Source: an uncultured Gluconobacter sp. (GTDB lineage Bacteria; Pseudomonadota; Alphaproteobacteria; Acetobacterales; Acetobacteraceae). Taken from it: a stretch of 30,427 nt of DNA. Location of the stretch: positions 1 through 30,427 of the forward strand of contig CALFLO010000110.1 in the NCBI GenBank assembly GCA_937880175.1. Reading direction: 5' to 3'. Position 1 is the first letter of the stretch. Each line of letters starts with the position of its first letter. This document shows positions 15,306-23,577 of this stretch, piece by piece. Both the position numbers and the translations under genes were made by a program. The notes under the pieces are model-generated. The model did not search any database and was not told where the DNA came from. It saw only the letters and a program-made list of their open reading frames with translations.

Positions 15306-15779
15306 ATGAAGACCACACGTTCGCTGAAGCCAGCGGAGGTGACGAAGAACTGGGTGCTGATCGACGCCGAAGGGCTCGTTCTCGGCCGTCTCGCCACCAT
15401 CATCGCCACCCGCCTGCGCGGAAAGCACAAGCCGCAGTTCACCCCGCACGTTGATTGCGGCGACAACATTGTCGTCATCAACGCCGAGAAGGTCGTTCTG
15501 ACGGGTAACAAGGTCGGCCAGAAGCTGTTCCATTACCACACGGGTTATCCGGGCGGTATCAAGGAGCGCACCATCACGCAGCGTCTCACGGGCAAGCACC
15601 CGGAAGAAGTTGTGGAAAAGGCCGTCGAGCGCATGATCACCCGTGGTCCTCTGCAGCGCGCCCAGATGAAGCACCTGTATGTCTATGCCGGTTCCGAGCA
15701 TCCGCATGACGGCCAGCAGCCTGTCAAGCTGGACGTTGCTGCGATGAACCGCAAAAACACCGTAACCCACGAGTCGTAA
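15306..15779 (+). CDS. rplM: 50S ribosomal protein L13
   Basis: L13 is an early assembly protein of the large ribosomal subunit, bound to 23S rRNA. The 157-residue product has the family landmarks GLVLGRLAT near residue 27, CGDNIVVINAEK near 53 and GYPGGIKERT near 78. The ATG at 15306 gives the usual length; the frame is open to 15117 but the 63-residue extension has no family support. An ATG three codons earlier (15297) is also possible, but TGGA lies 9 bp before 15306. It is followed 10 bp later by rpsI, the conserved L13-S9 operon. Codons are those of a highly expressed host gene. Confidence 0.97.
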   Translation: MKTTRSLKPAEVTKNWVLIDAEGLVLGRLATIIATRLRGKHKPQFTPHVDCGDNIVVINAEKVVLTGNKVGQKLFHYHTGYPGGIKERTITQRLTGKHPEEVVEKAVERMITRGPLQRAQMKHLYVYAGSEHPHDGQQPVKLDVAAMNRKNTVTHES

Positions 15780-15789
15780 GGCCTGTATC

Positions 15790-16281
15790 ATGTCCGAGAC
15801 CCAAGAGCGCACCGGCACGCTGCAGGACCTTGCGAGCGTTGCACCTGCCGTTACCTCCAATGCCGCCCCGGTTCACGAAGTCAAGCGTGATGCCCAGGGC
15901 CGTTCCTACGCAACCGGCCGTCGTAAGGACGCCGTGGCCCGCGTATGGATCAAGCCTGGCAAGGGTGACATCATCGTCAATGGCCGGCCGGTCACGACGT
16001 ATTTTGCCCGTCCGGTCCTGCGTATGCTTCTCACGCAGCCGTTCCTGATTTCCGACCGCTATAACCAGTTCGACGTGTATTGCACGGTTGCTGGTGGTGG
16101 TCTGTCCGGTCAGGCTGGCGCCGTCCGTCACGGTATCTCCCGTGCACTGACGTATTACGAGCCGAGCCTGCGTGGCATCCTGAAGGCCGCTGGCTTCCTG
16201 ACGCGTGACAGCCGTATTGTCGAGCGTAAGAAGTACGGCCGTGCCAAGGCACGTCGTTCCTTCCAGTTCTCGAAGCGCTGA
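15790..16281 (+). CDS. rpsI: 30S ribosomal protein S9
   Basis: S9 sits in the head of the small subunit, with its C-terminal tail reaching the P-site tRNA. The 163-residue product has YATGRRKDAVARVW near residue 37, the GQAGAVRHGISRAL stretch near 103 and the invariant basic tail ending QFSKR. The N-terminal extension of about 35 residues, rich in Ala/Pro/Thr, is longer than in E. coli and is usual in alphaproteobacteria. TAAGG lies about 8 bp before the ATG, overlapping the stop region of rplM. A strong terminator follows. Confidence 0.97.
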   Translation: MSETQERTGTLQDLASVAPAVTSNAAPVHEVKRDAQGRSYATGRRKDAVARVWIKPGKGDIIVNGRPVTTYFARPVLRMLLTQPFLISDRYNQFDVYCTVAGGGLSGQAGAVRHGISRALTYYEPSLRGILKAAGFLTRDSRIVERKKYGRAKARRSFQFSKR

Positions 16282-16306
16282 TTTCTTCAGCCTTTTCGAA
16301 CGACGG

Positions 16307-16337
16307 AAAACCCGGCCAGAAATGGCCGGGTTTTTTT
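16307..16337 (+). terminator. Rho-independent terminator of rplM-rpsI
   Basis: AAAACCCGGCCA (16307-16318), loop GAAA, TGGCCGGGTTTT (16323-16334), followed by further T to 16337. Confidence 0.93.
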
Positions 16338-16527
16338 GTGTCCGCTTTGCGGGTAGGGAACGTTTGTCTGATATTTAATAAAAGAACTTAAAATTCGATA
16401 TAAACGCAGTTTAATTCCATTAATGAAATACGAAAAGACACAACCTTTCCGTATCGCCAGCGTGAAACATGTATGGCAGAGTGCGTCCGCTGTTTTAAAG
16501 ACCAGAATCTTCGGAAGATGTTTTCCC

Positions 16528-17607
16528 ATGACGCCCTTCATCATTGAAAAGACCGAAACCCCGACCGATCCCGTGAAGCGCACGGAACTGCTGGCCAATC
16601 CCTCCTTCGGCCGCGTCTTCACCGATCACATGGCCATCATCAGCTACTCCGTCGACAAGGGCTGGCATGATGCGAAAGTCACGCCGCGCCGCCCGCTGAG
16701 CATCGATCCGGCATCGACGGTCCTGCATTACGGGCAGGAGATTTTCGAAGGCATGAAGGCCTATCGCGAGAAGGACGGCCACGTCGCCACCTTCCGCCCC
16801 GAAGCCAATGCCGCGCGTTTTGCCGCCTCCGCCCGCCGCATGGGCATGGCCGAACTGCCGGAAGATCTGTTCGTGCAGGCCGTTGATGAACTGGTGCGCG
16901 TGGATCAGGACTGGGTGCCGTCCGGTGACGGGCAGAGCCTCTATCTGCGTCCGTTCATGATTTCCAATGAAGTGTTCCTCGGCGTAAAGCCCGCTACGGA
17001 ATATCTGTTCATCGTCATCGCCTGCCCGGTCGGGGCGTATTTCAGTTCGGGCTGCGTGTCCGTCTGGGTGTCCGAGCATTACACGCGCGCGGCCATTGGC
17101 GGTACGGGTGAGGCCAAGTGTGGCGGCAATTATGCCGGCAGCCTGATTGCCCAGGCCGAAGCCAAGGACAAGGGTTGTGACCAGGTCCTGTTCCTCGATG
17201 CGCGCGAGCGTCGGTTCGTTGAGGAAATGGGCGGCATGAACGTGATGTTTGTCCGCAAGGACGGCAAGATCGTCACCCCGCCACTGGGTGGCACCATCCT
17301 GCGCGGCATCACGCGCAACAGCCTGATCCAGCTTGCCGCCGATCAGGGGATCGAGGTGGTTGAAGAGCCGGTCGATATTGACGAACTTTTCGCCGGTGCG
17401 GCTTCAGGCAAGTACACGGAAGCCTTTGCCTGTGGCACGGCAGCAGTCCTGTCACCCATCGGAAAGTTCGTGCGTCCGACGGGCGAGGCCGTGTTTGGTG
17501 ACGGCGTAACGCCTGGTGCGGTCTCGCAGCAGCTTAAGAAGGCTCTGACGGATGTGCAGGGTGGGCGGACGAACGACGTCCATGGCTGGATCCACCGCAT
17601 TTCCTGA
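16528..17607 (+). CDS. ilvE: Branched-chain amino acid aminotransferase
   Basis: This PLP enzyme makes the last step of leucine, isoleucine and valine synthesis, moving an amino group from glutamate to the branched-chain keto acids. The 359-residue product is of the longer BCAT type. The PLP lysine is K197 in GTGEAKCGGNYAG, preceded by the LYLRPFM substrate segment, and followed by EEMGGMNVMFV and a GTILRGITR phosphate-binding stretch. The frame is open 35 codons further upstream, but the ATG at 16528 has GGAAG about 10 bp upstream and gives the family length. The A+T-rich 16340-16430 stretch upstream probably carries its promoter. Confidence 0.95.
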   Translation: MTPFIIEKTETPTDPVKRTELLANPSFGRVFTDHMAIISYSVDKGWHDAKVTPRRPLSIDPASTVLHYGQEIFEGMKAYREKDGHVATFRPEANAARFAASARRMGMAELPEDLFVQAVDELVRVDQDWVPSGDGQSLYLRPFMISNEVFLGVKPATEYLFIVIACPVGAYFSSGCVSVWVSEHYTRAAIGGTGEAKCGGNYAGSLIAQAEAKDKGCDQVLFLDARERRFVEEMGGMNVMFVRKDGKIVTPPLGGTILRGITRNSLIQLAADQGIEVVEEPVDIDELFAGAASGKYTEAFACGTAAVLSPIGKFVRPTGEAVFGDGVTPGAVSQQLKKALTDVQGGRTNDVHGWIHRIS

Positions 17608-17630
17608 AGTCTGTCAGCGGGGCTCGTAAA

Positions 17631-17653
17631 GAACCCGGCTTTTCAGTCCGGGT
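17631..17653 (-). terminator. Possible terminator of mocA, overlapping its stop codon
   Basis: On the minus strand GACCCGG pairs with CCGGGTTC across a 9-nt loop that includes the mocA stop, followed by TTTACG. The T tract is short. Confidence 0.45.
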
Positions 17654-18239
17654 CGATCCAGCCGTTTCGGACTGCTGTGTCGCGTTGTTCCGGTGTGTCG
17701 ATGTCAAAGCCGAGTTCTGGCGCATTGACACAGACCGGGGCCGCTTGCTCATTTTTCCAGAGCTGTCGCAGGCCCGTATCGCCTTTAAGATTCTCAATAC
17801 GGCCCTGTGTTATGGGGCTCAGCAATACAGGAATGCCCCGTCCGTCTTCGCCATAAGACGTGATGATATCCTTGTCGCCCAAGCCTTGCTCCAGAAGTGC
17901 GCGAAGGTGCCGCTCCGTCAGACGGGGCTGATCCGTCCCGGCGATCAGCAGCGGAAGACCGCTTTGGGCGAGCGCCTGATGACCGCATCTGAGCGATGAT
18001 GCCAGGCCGGTCTGCCAGTCTTCATTCCGCACCATAAGAACATTGAGGCTAGCGAGAGCCTCTCGCACGGCGGCATCAGCCCCCCCACTCACGACAACAA
18101 GATGATCCGGTTGCGTGGCGAGCAGAAGCCGGGCGACGTGTCTCACCAGCGGAACGCCACCGATCCGCAAAAGCTGCTTGGGGCGTCCCAGCCGGGTGCT
18201 CCCGCCCGCAGCCAGAAGAAGAGCGGTATGACGTTTCAT
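17643..18239 (-). CDS. mocA: MobA-like nucleotidyltransferase, probable molybdopterin cytidylyltransferase
   Basis: The 198-residue product is a single NTP-transferase domain. The N-terminal signature LAAGGSTRLGRPKQLL (9-24) binds the nucleotide, a GTDQPRLT segment near residue 105 holds the metal-binding aspartate, and DIDTPEQ near 184 is typical of the family end. Partnership with XdhC (4-bp overlap with the upstream gene) is the standard setting of MocA, which makes the cytosine dinucleotide form of the cofactor for xanthine- and aldehyde-oxidising enzymes. A GTP-using MobA is encoded separately at 22123. The specific nucleotide is inferred from context, not proven by residues. Confidence 0.85.
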   Translation of the reverse strand: MKRHTALLLAAGGSTRLGRPKQLLRIGGVPLVRHVARLLLATQPDHLVVVSGGADAAVREALASLNVLMVRNEDWQTGLASSLRCGHQALAQSGLPLLIAGTDQPRLTERHLRALLEQGLGDKDIITSYGEDGRGIPVLLSPITQGRIENLKGDTGLRQLWKNEQAAPVCVNAPELGFDIDTPEQRDTAVRNGWIDPD

Positions 18240-19207
18240 CGGGGGCGGGTCGCGATCATCTGGGTCAGGATGGAGAGCGCAATTTCCATCGGGGTGTGCG
18301 CATCGATCTCCAGTCCGGCCGGCAGGTGCAGGCGGCTGAAGGCAGCCTCTGGAACGCCTGCGGCCCTGAGAGCTTCAAGCCGGCCGGGGATCTTGCGCCG
18401 ACTTCCGAGAATGCTGACGCAAAACGCTTCGGATTTCAGGGCATGGGCAGTGAGTGTCAGGTCGGAATGGGCGTCGTGTGTAAGGCTGTAAACGGCCGTC
18501 CAGCGATCAAGAGCGAGCATGGGAAGGGCGGCCTCTAAACTGCCGCGGATATAGCGCGAGGGGGAGAGGCCGGGCGGTGGCTCGGGCGGTCCGTAAGGGC
18601 GCAGCAGGATGGTCTCGAGTCCCATGAGGCCGGACAGGCTCAGGATGGCAAGGGTGATCGGATCTCCACCGGACAGGATCAGCCGCAGGGGCGGGAGGTA
18701 CTGCCGGAAGAAGCGGCCAACCTCGTTTCCGGTGGCGCGCGCCTCGTCGCAGAACAGCATGTCGCCTGTGCCGAGATCGGTCAGGAGGGTGAGTGGTCGG
18801 CGGGCGTCCCGCGCTGATTTGAGAGTTGCGACATGGGCGGCAAGGTCAGGCAGGGCGCGTACGAAAATACCGATGCGGCCGCCGCAGGTCAGCTGGATGT
18901 CCAGAACCGGACTGCCAGCCCCATAATCCAGCATCCGTCGCTGGCCATCTTTCAGACATTCCAGCGCTTCTGCGCGCACCGCCGCCTCCACGCAGCCCCC
19001 GGACACATAACCCTGAACCTCGCCGTCCTCGCAGATCGTCATTTCGCTTCCCAGAGGGCGGGGAGAGGAGCCGGTGATGCTGACCAGAGTAGCCAGAGCG
19101 GCGCGTTTTCCCTCGGCTGACCAGCGCTCCAGCGTAGGAAACAGGTCGTCTGTCAGGCCATAAGCCGGCCATTGGGGAAGGGGAGAGAACTGTGCCGCGG
19201 CCGTCAT
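18236..19207 (-). CDS. xdhC: XdhC/CoxI-family molybdenum cofactor insertion protein
   Basis: XdhC-type proteins bind the finished cofactor, support its sulfuration and hand it to xanthine dehydrogenase-like enzymes. The 323-residue product has the N-terminal XdhC_CoxI domain (SITGSSPRPLGSEM near residue 45, GYVSGGCVEAAV near 68) and a C-terminal Rossmann domain from about 190 (SILGSRRK near 267, LHLPAGLEIDAHTP near 294). The frame is open to 19279, but the ATG at 19207 is preceded by AGGGA at 6 bp and gives the family length. It overlaps mocA by 4 bp and diverges from moeA. The client oxidoreductase is not in the window. Confidence 0.9.
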   Translation of the reverse strand: MTAAAQFSPLPQWPAYGLTDDLFPTLERWSAEGKRAALATLVSITGSSPRPLGSEMTICEDGEVQGYVSGGCVEAAVRAEALECLKDGQRRMLDYGAGSPVLDIQLTCGGRIGIFVRALPDLAAHVATLKSARDARRPLTLLTDLGTGDMLFCDEARATGNEVGRFFRQYLPPLRLILSGGDPITLAILSLSGLMGLETILLRPYGPPEPPPGLSPSRYIRGSLEAALPMLALDRWTAVYSLTHDAHSDLTLTAHALKSEAFCVSILGSRRKIPGRLEALRAAGVPEAAFSRLHLPAGLEIDAHTPMEIALSILTQMIATRPR

Positions 19208-19376
19208 GGAGGGTCCCTGATGCTCTTTGGTGGCATAAGGGTAACGCCAAAGACGATTATGACATACCCTTTCAGCCACAGACTGTTGATCCGTGGGCCA
19301 TGAGGTCTATATCGGCAGGGAATACAGCGTCGGCATTTCAGCCAGCGGAACAGACACGGCAGCGACCGGAGCGGAA

Positions 19377-20573
19377 ATGAGTGAACTCCTGAGCGTCACA
19401 CGGGCCATGGAACTGGTGGTGGATTATGCCGGCAGCTTCGGGACCGAGACGGTTGATCTGACGATGGCGGCCGGGCGCATCCTCCAGCAGACCATCCGTG
19501 CCGAACGCGCCCAGCCGCCTTATGACCGCGTAATGATGGACGGAATTGCCTTCCGTCATGGCAGTGGGCCGACGCTGGTATCGCATGGAATCCAGCGTGC
19601 CGGAGCGCCCGGGCAGCTCTTGCCGGAGGGGCATGTCTGCCTCGAAGTGATGACGGGCGCGGTTTTGCCAGAGGGTGCCGATACGGTCGTTCCGGTCGAG
19701 CGTCTTGTTCGCGAGGGGCGACTGATCCGTTTTGAAGAGGGTTATGAGCCGCGCAAGGGGCAGTTCATTCATCGCCGGGGGTCTGACTGTGCTGGGGGGA
19801 CGGAGCTTCTGACGCCGGGGCTGCGTCTTGATGGTCCCGCACTCGCGGTTCTTGCGGGGAATGGTCATGCGCAGGTCAGCGTTTCGCGGATTCCGTCCAT
19901 CGGGATCGTGGCGACCGGGGACGAACTGGTGGATGTCAGCGCCCCTGTGCGGGACTGGGAAATCCGGCGTTCCAACGAATATGCCCTGACGGGTGCGCTT
20001 CTGTCGCGCGGATTCAACTGCATCGAACGCTCCGTTGTGCCCGATGATCTTGCTGAGACGATTGTGACCCTGCGCGAGCAGCTCTCGCGTCATGATGTCC
20101 TTATCCTGAGCGGTGGTGTGTCGATGGGCGCGTTCGATCATGTTCCCAAGGCATTGTCGAAAATCGGGGTGGAGCGGGTGTTCCACAAAGTGGCGCAGCG
20201 TCCGGGCAAGCCGTTATGGTTTGGTGTCGGACCTGAGGGACAGCGGGTGTTTGGGCTGCCGGGCAATCCCGTCTCCGCCACGAGCTGCGGTGTACGGTAT
20301 GTCATGCCCATGCTTCTGGCCGGACAGGGGCTGTGTCGCCCGGAGTCTTACACGGTCATGCTTGATGCAGACGCCGATCTGATCCCCACGCTCACGCGGT
20401 TTCTGCCGGTGAAAATCCGTCACGATGCGACGGGTCAGGCGCTGGCAACGCCGTGCCCGATGCCAACGTCCGGGGATTTCAGCTTCCTTGCCTCCACGGA
20501 TGGATTTGTGGAACTGCCGTTCGGCGAGGGTGTGGCACCCCGTGGAACAGCTGCGATGTTTCATGGCTGGTAA
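19377..20573 (+). CDS. moeA: Molybdopterin molybdenumtransferase
   Basis: MoeA inserts molybdate into adenylylated molybdopterin. The 398-residue product has the expected four-domain order: PYDRVMMDGIAF near residue 45, TGAVLPEGADTVVPVE near 92, the MPT-binding GDELVD and SGGVSMGAFDHV segments in the centre, and RPGKPLWFG and FGLPGNPVSA near 275-298. The ATG at 19377 has GGAG about 6 bp upstream; the frame extends 28 codons further without family support. It is the first gene of the plus-strand molybdenum operon and overlaps moaA by 11 bp. Confidence 0.95.
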   Translation: MSELLSVTRAMELVVDYAGSFGTETVDLTMAAGRILQQTIRAERAQPPYDRVMMDGIAFRHGSGPTLVSHGIQRAGAPGQLLPEGHVCLEVMTGAVLPEGADTVVPVERLVREGRLIRFEEGYEPRKGQFIHRRGSDCAGGTELLTPGLRLDGPALAVLAGNGHAQVSVSRIPSIGIVATGDELVDVSAPVRDWEIRRSNEYALTGALLSRGFNCIERSVVPDDLAETIVTLREQLSRHDVLILSGGVSMGAFDHVPKALSKIGVERVFHKVAQRPGKPLWFGVGPEGQRVFGLPGNPVSATSCGVRYVMPMLLAGQGLCRPESYTVMLDADADLIPTLTRFLPVKIRHDATGQALATPCPMPTSGDFSFLASTDGFVELPFGEGVAPRGTAAMFHGW

Positions 20574-21597
20574 CCAGACGCCAGCCCTGACCGATCGCTA
20601 CAGTCGTCCGCTGCATGACCTGCGGATTTCCGTCATGGATCGCTGCAATTTCCGCTGCCCGTACTGCATGCCGGAAGCGACCTATCACGAGCATTTCCGC
20701 TTTCTGGAGTCCAAAGAGCGGCTGAGCTTTGACGAGATCGAGCGTGTGGCGCGCGTGGCGGTCTCGCTCGGTGTGCGCAAACTTCGGCTGACGGGCGGGG
20801 AGCCTCTGCTGCGTCCGAAGCTGCCGGAACTTGTGGCGCGTCTGGCTGCTATTGAGGGTGTGGAAGACATTGCCCTGACCACCAATGGCGTTCTGCTGGA
20901 GCGTCATGTCCATGAGCTGAAAGAGGCGGGTCTGAACCGCGTGACGGTCAGTCTCGACAGTCTCGATCCGGCTGTGTTCGCCCGGATGAGTGGCGGTCGC
21001 GCGCAGCTTGAGCCGGTTCTGGATGCAATCGACAGCGCCGCGCAGATGGGTTTTTCGGGCGGTGTAAAGCTCAATACCGTCATCCAGCGCGGGCTGAATG
21101 ATGCGGGTGTTGAAGATCTGGCTGAGCGCTTCCGGCATAGCGGCGTCGTGCTGCGGTTTATCGAATATATGGATGTCGGGACGCGCAACCACTGGGAGCG
21201 GAACGAGGTCGTGCCCTCGCGGGAACTGCGGGAGCGGATCAATGAGCGTTGGCCGCTGGAGCCGGTCGATGCCCATTATCGCGGTGAAGTTGCGCGGCGG
21301 TATCGTTATTGCGACGGGGGTGGAGAAGTCGGTTTCATTTCCTCTGTGACTGCACCGTTCTGCGGAGACTGCTCGCGTGCGCGCCTGTCCTCGGAGGGGC
21401 AGCTTTACACCTGTCTGTTCGCCTCGGAAGGCACGGATCTGCGGACGCTCCTGCGCCACGATAGCGACGATACGGCCCTGCGGGAGCTTCTGGCCCAGGT
21501 GTGGCGCCAGCGGACGGACAGGTATAGTGAGGAGCGGGCTGCCTCCTCGGATGCGCCAGCACGACGCCGCATCGAGATGAATTATATCGGCGGCTAG
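20563..21597 (+). CDS. moaA: GTP 3',8-cyclase
   Basis: MoaA is a radical-SAM enzyme that, with MoaC, turns GTP into cyclic pyranopterin monophosphate, the first step of the pathway. The 344-residue product has the N-terminal cluster CNFRCPYC (Cys 28, 32, 35), the C-terminal cluster CGDC plus a third Cys in YTCLF, TTNGVLL in the barrel, and the C-terminal Gly-Gly (YIGG) that MoaA needs. The ATG at 20563 lies inside the end of moeA, indicating translational coupling; a longer frame to 20425 is only an overlap with moeA in another frame. moaC follows after 46 bp, which contain a 14-bp tandem duplication. Confidence 0.96.
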   Translation: MAGNQTPALTDRYSRPLHDLRISVMDRCNFRCPYCMPEATYHEHFRFLESKERLSFDEIERVARVAVSLGVRKLRLTGGEPLLRPKLPELVARLAAIEGVEDIALTTNGVLLERHVHELKEAGLNRVTVSLDSLDPAVFARMSGGRAQLEPVLDAIDSAAQMGFSGGVKLNTVIQRGLNDAGVEDLAERFRHSGVVLRFIEYMDVGTRNHWERNEVVPSRELRERINERWPLEPVDAHYRGEVARRYRYCDGGGEVGFISSVTAPFCGDCSRARLSSEGQLYTCLFASEGTDLRTLLRHDSDDTALRELLAQVWRQRTDRYSEERAASSDAPARRRIEMNYIGG

Positions 21598-21643
21598 AAT
21601 TCGGTGACCAGAATGCGGTGACCAGACCGGGAGATCGAAGACG

Positions 21644-22126
21644 ATGAAGACGCTCACCCATGTCAACGAGCGCGGCGAGGATCCGCGTATGGTCGATATC
21701 AGCGGCAAGGATGTGACGGAACGCAGCGCCCATGCGCAGGCGCGTCTGGTGTTCCCGTCCGAGATGGCACGGACGCTGTCTGAAGCCGGGTTCATGACGG
21801 CCAAGGGCGCAGTCCTGACCGTCGCACAGATCGCGGGCGTGATGGGTGTGAAATCGACATCGCAGCTCATTCCGCTGTGTCATCCGCTCTCGCTCAGTGG
21901 GTGCCGGGTGGACATCACGATCGAGGGTGATGAAGCGGTGATCGACTGCCGCGTTTCGTGCAAGGGACGCACGGGCGTGGAAATGGAGGCGCTGACCGGG
22001 GCTTCCGTTGCGGCGCTCACGATCTACGATATGTGCAAGGCCATGTCCCATGACATGATCATCCGCGAGGTGCGGCTGATGGGTAAGGCGGGCGGCAAGC
22101 GCGACTTCCAGCGGATTGAATCATGA
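21644..22126 (+). CDS. moaC: Cyclic pyranopterin monophosphate synthase
   Basis: MoaC converts the MoaA product into cyclic pyranopterin monophosphate. The 160-residue product has the family length and its conserved stretches: VDISGKDVTERSA near residue 18, the LIPLCHPL active-site segment near 80, EMEALTGASVAALTIYDMCK near 117 and a C-terminal KAGGKRD. Its stop overlaps the start of the mobA/moaD fusion by 4 bp (ATGA). Confidence 0.96.
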   Translation: MKTLTHVNERGEDPRMVDISGKDVTERSAHAQARLVFPSEMARTLSEAGFMTAKGAVLTVAQIAGVMGVKSTSQLIPLCHPLSLSGCRVDITIEGDEAVIDCRVSCKGRTGVEMEALTGASVAALTIYDMCKAMSHDMIIREVRLMGKAGGKRDFQRIES

Positions 22127-22962
22127 CACCGGTTTATGGCCTGATCCTTGCGGGCGGTGCCAGCAAACGCATGGGAACAGACAAGGCCGCGCTCGACTAC
22201 CACGGCAAGCCGCAGCTTCAGGCGGCGTTTGAAGTTCTGGCGCCTGTTGTGGAGCGGTGTTTCGTCTCTGTCAGGCCGGGTCAGACGTCTGACCCGCTGC
22301 GGTCCAGCTTTCCGCAGATCGTCGATACGGTGGAAATCGATGGACCAGCAGCAGGTCTGCTCTCGGCGCACCGGGCTTACCCGGATGTGACCTGGCTGGT
22401 TCTGGCCTGTGATCTGCCGATGCTGGATCGCGGCACGCTGGAGAACCTGATGGCCGCGCGGGACGGGGAGCATGTCGCTGTGTCCTATCGCAGCGAGCAT
22501 GACGGTCTGCCGGAACCGCTCTGTGCCATCTGGGAGCCGGAGGCGCTCGATCTACTGGAAAAGCAGGTTGAAGGTGGTCGGATCTGTCCGCGCAAACTGC
22601 TGATCAACAGCCCGACGAAACTGCTGGAGCCACACATGCGGGGCGCGCTCGATAACATCAACACGCCGGAGGAACGCGAGGATGCGGCCCGGCGTCTGAA
22701 AAATCTGCCGGGAGGGCCGATGATTCGCCTGACACTGGAATATTTTGCTCAGCTCCGGGAGCTGGCCGGAACGCGGGAGCAGTCGCTCGAGACTGCATTC
22801 GCCACTGTGGGGCCGCTTTATGAGGAACTGCGTGAGAAATACGCCTTTCCGTTTGAAGCCTCGAAACTTCGCGTGGCCATCAACGGCGATTTCGCCCCCT
22901 GGACACAGGCTTTGAAGGACGGGGACCATATCGTGTTCATTCCGCCGGTGACGGGCGGATGA
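22123..22962 (+). CDS. Fusion of MobA (guanylyltransferase) and MoaD (sulfur carrier subunit)
   Basis: Residues 1 to about 195 are MobA: LILAGGASKRMGTDKA (8-23) binds GTP, DGPAAGLLSAHRAY lies near 74, ACDLPMLD near 95 is the metal site, and NINTPEE near 183 ends the domain. MobA attaches GMP to the cofactor. Residues 200-279 are a complete MoaD: EYFAQLRELAG near 206, and the C-terminal Gly-Gly (PPVTGG) that is thiocarboxylated and gives sulfur to the MoaE reaction. No linker of note separates them. An in-frame ATG at 22720, with GGAGG 4 bp upstream, sits exactly at the MoaD start, so free MoaD may also be made. The stop overlaps moaE by 4 bp. Confidence 0.92.
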   Translation: MTPVYGLILAGGASKRMGTDKAALDYHGKPQLQAAFEVLAPVVERCFVSVRPGQTSDPLRSSFPQIVDTVEIDGPAAGLLSAHRAYPDVTWLVLACDLPMLDRGTLENLMAARDGEHVAVSYRSEHDGLPEPLCAIWEPEALDLLEKQVEGGRICPRKLLINSPTKLLEPHMRGALDNINTPEEREDAARRLKNLPGGPMIRLTLEYFAQLRELAGTREQSLETAFATVGPLYEELREKYAFPFEASKLRVAINGDFAPWTQALKDGDHIVFIPPVTGG

Positions 22963-23465
22963 GCCGCTTTCGGATGGCGTCCGCGCCCGTGGATCTGAAC
23001 GTGCTGCGCGAGGATCTGCATCTGGCCGAGGCAGGCGGGTTCTGTACCTTTGAAGGCTGGGTCCGCAATCGGAACGAGGGTCGTCCTGTGGATGGTCTGG
23101 AATACGAATCTTATGAGGCGCTGGCCCAGCTTGAAGGCGAGCGGATCGTGGCCGAGGCTCTGGAGCGTTTTGAGATCAGTCAGGCCGTCGCCATGCATCG
23201 CACGGGAAGTCTGAAGGTCGGGGATGTTGCTGTCTGGATCGGTGTTTCGGCGCCGCACCGGGATGCTGCGTTCCGGGCCTGTCGCTACATCATCGACGAG
23301 ATCAAGCATCGGGTGCCTGTCTGGAAGAAGGAGCATTATCTGGACGGGGATGCCGAATGGGTGGCCTGCCATCACTGTCAGACCGCGCCGCGTGCCTCTG
23401 AGGCCGGGGCGCACAACCATGATCATGACCACGATCATGGGAGCTGTGGTCACCATCATCACTGA
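22959..23465 (+). CDS. moaE: Molybdopterin synthase catalytic subunit with histidine-rich tail
   Basis: MoaE, with thiocarboxylated MoaD, adds two sulfurs to cyclic pyranopterin monophosphate to give molybdopterin. The 168-residue product has the family core: GFCTFEGWVRNRNEG near residue 27, MHRTG near 79, and the catalytic lysines K116 and K123 in EIKHRVPVWKKE, followed by DGDAEW. After residue 150 it carries an unusual tail with alternating His/Asp and a final HHHH, plus a Cys, which could bind metal. It directly follows the gene holding MoaD, its partner. A terminator ends the operon. Confidence 0.95.
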   Translation: MSRFRMASAPVDLNVLREDLHLAEAGGFCTFEGWVRNRNEGRPVDGLEYESYEALAQLEGERIVAEALERFEISQAVAMHRTGSLKVGDVAVWIGVSAPHRDAAFRACRYIIDEIKHRVPVWKKEHYLDGDAEWVACHHCQTAPRASEAGAHNHDHDHDHGSCGHHHH

Positions 23466-23475
23466 CTGAGCGTTT

Positions 23476-23513
23476 CCGCAGGGCCGAATCTTTATGGCCT
23501 GCGGAGCGTTTTT
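23476..23513 (+). terminator. Terminator of the molybdenum cofactor operon
   Basis: CCGCAGGGCC (23476-23485) pairs with GGCCTGCGG (23496-23504) with one bulged G, then AGCGTTTTTAA. Confidence 0.75.
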
Positions 23514-23523
23514 AAGTTGTAAT

Positions 23524-23538
23524 TGCAAATCATTCTCA
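23524..23538. promoter_or_regulatory. Fur-box-like operator
   Basis: TGCAAATCATTCTCA matches the 7-1-7 Fur consensus TGATAATCATTATCA at 12 of 15 positions. It lies 39 bp before the ATG at 23578, where a promoter-overlapping iron repressor site would be. Confidence 0.6.
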
Positions 23539-23577
23539 ATTAGGGTGACTCCGGTTCTGCTGATTCGGAGTTTTCCC

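Noticed and set aside
20479..21870. Long minus-strand frame of 463 codons
   Set aside because: It is antisense to moaA and moaC, both with intact catalytic motifs.
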